A DNA stretch of 64,000 nucleotides. Source: Tsuneonella deserti (GTDB lineage: Bacteria > Pseudomonadota > Alphaproteobacteria > Sphingomonadales > Sphingomonadaceae). This document shows positions 63,838 to 64,000 of the stretch, in pieces. Location of the stretch: the NCBI RefSeq assembly GCF_014644315.1, contig NZ_BMKL01000001.1:1809001-1873000 (forward strand), given 5' to 3'. Each line of letters begins with the position of its first letter. The first letter of the stretch is position 1. The notes under the pieces were generated by a model. It ran no database searches, was not told the origin of the DNA, and saw only the letters and a program-made list of their open reading frames with translations. The position numbers were made by a program, and so were the translations under genes.

Positions 63838-64000
63838 ATGTTACAAAAAGCAACCATGGAGTTACCAAAACAACCTATTGTTGAAAATCAGTTGCATGGC
63901 CGCTGGTATGGGGACGCTTGCGGCACCGCTTTCGCAATGGAACTGGTTGGCGAGAGGTGGACGCTTCTGGTGGTGCGGGAGCTGATGCTGGGGGCGCGCC
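63838..64000 (+). CDS. HxlR-family winged-helix regulator (partial, cut by window end)
   Basis: The visible 54 codons start MLQKATMELPKQ and pass into WYGDACGTAFAMELVGERWT and LLVVRELMLGAR, the N-terminal part of an HxlR-type winged helix, including the conserved Cys used for redox sensing in some members. An ATG at 63856 is an equally likely start. The gene continues beyond the window. It is divergent from the DUF1428 operon, which it probably controls. Confidence 0.88.
   Translation, partial: MLQKATMELPKQPIVENQLHGRWYGDACGTAFAMELVGERWTLLVVRELMLGAR
63839..63875. promoter_or_regulatory. Candidate HxlR operator repeats
   Basis: GTTACAAAAAGCAACC (63840-63855) and GTTACCAAAACAACC (63861-63875) are two similar units, each with imperfect dyad symmetry GTT-N-AAC. 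They lie between, or at the start of, the divergent genes. HxlR proteins bind such dyads near their own promoter. Overlap with the regulator's first codons, if translation starts at 63838, is a caution. Confidence 0.45.

Overview
The window is high-GC chromosomal DNA from an alphaproteobacterium. Gene content and order suggest Sphingomonadales, most likely Erythrobacteraceae or Sphingomonadaceae; this is an inference from content, not from a database search. Supporting points are the cobA-DUF2849-cysI-DUF934-cysH sulfur block, a large mraZ-to-ftsZ division and wall cluster ending in ftsZ plus a TPR/SPOR protein, a tamA-tamB pair behind an aspartate/glutamate leucyltransferase (bpt), many GTG starts, and candidate CtrA, DnaA and sigma-54 sites of the alphaproteobacterial type. 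It is mostly core genome. There is no prophage, integrase, transposase, CRISPR array or recognisable defence island.

Layout. 0-5.1 kb (+): MscS channel and the assimilatory sulfate reduction operon (cobA, DUF2849, cysI, DUF934, APS-reductase-type cysH). 5.1-12.5 kb (-): lipoprotein, epimerase, proB, obg, a palindromic intergenic element, tRNA-Ala(CGC), a proline-rich lipoprotein, a BI-1 membrane protein, proC and a YbjN protein. 12.6-33.2 kb (-): the dcw cluster in the order mraZ, rsmH, ftsL, ftsI, murE, murF, mraY, murD, ftsW, murG, murC, murB, ddl, ftsQ, ftsA, ftsZ, followed by a TPR/SPOR protein. Almost every junction is a 4-base ATGA or GTGA overlap. The two real breaks, before mraZ and between ftsA and ftsZ, both carry cell-cycle-type sites. 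33.5-36.1 kb (-): a GldG-like protein with a small membrane protein, cysK and a 2Fe-2S ferredoxin. 36.2-46.1 kb (mixed): AlkA glycosylase, S9 peptidase lipoprotein, SDR, pterin dehydratase, ccmA-ccmB, map, DUF3298 lipoprotein, M17 aminopeptidase, an SH3-only protein and argC. 46.2-48.1 kb (+): glnB-glnA behind a sigma-54-type promoter and ahead of a strong terminator.

48.1-51.9 kb is the only accessory-looking part. It holds a leucine-rich-repeat gene split by an in-frame TGA, degenerate palindromic repeats on both sides of it, a small zinc-ribbon protein, a lone phage-type lysozyme, a repeat-rich secreted protein and a fasciclin lipoprotein. 51.9-60.5 kb (-): tamB, tamA, bpt and ilvA. 60.6-63.8 kb (-): a five-gene detoxification-like operon (DUF1428 duplication, VOC, RibD-type reductase, two GSTs), divergent from an HxlR-family regulator cut by the window end.

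How the parts work together: sulfite made by CysH is reduced by siroheme-dependent CysI, whose siroheme precursor needs CobA, and CysK uses the sulfide to make cysteine. ProB/ProC and ArgC draw on glutamate, whose supply is linked to GlnB/GlnA. The dcw block makes lipid II and assembles the FtsZ divisome. TamA/TamB form an envelope translocation and assembly pair. No wholly new system is evident. The most rewarding leads are the interrupted LRR gene, the composite control regions of mraZ and ftsZ, the sigma-54 site inside a perfect inverted repeat, the palindromic element beside the tRNA, and the HxlR-linked operon.
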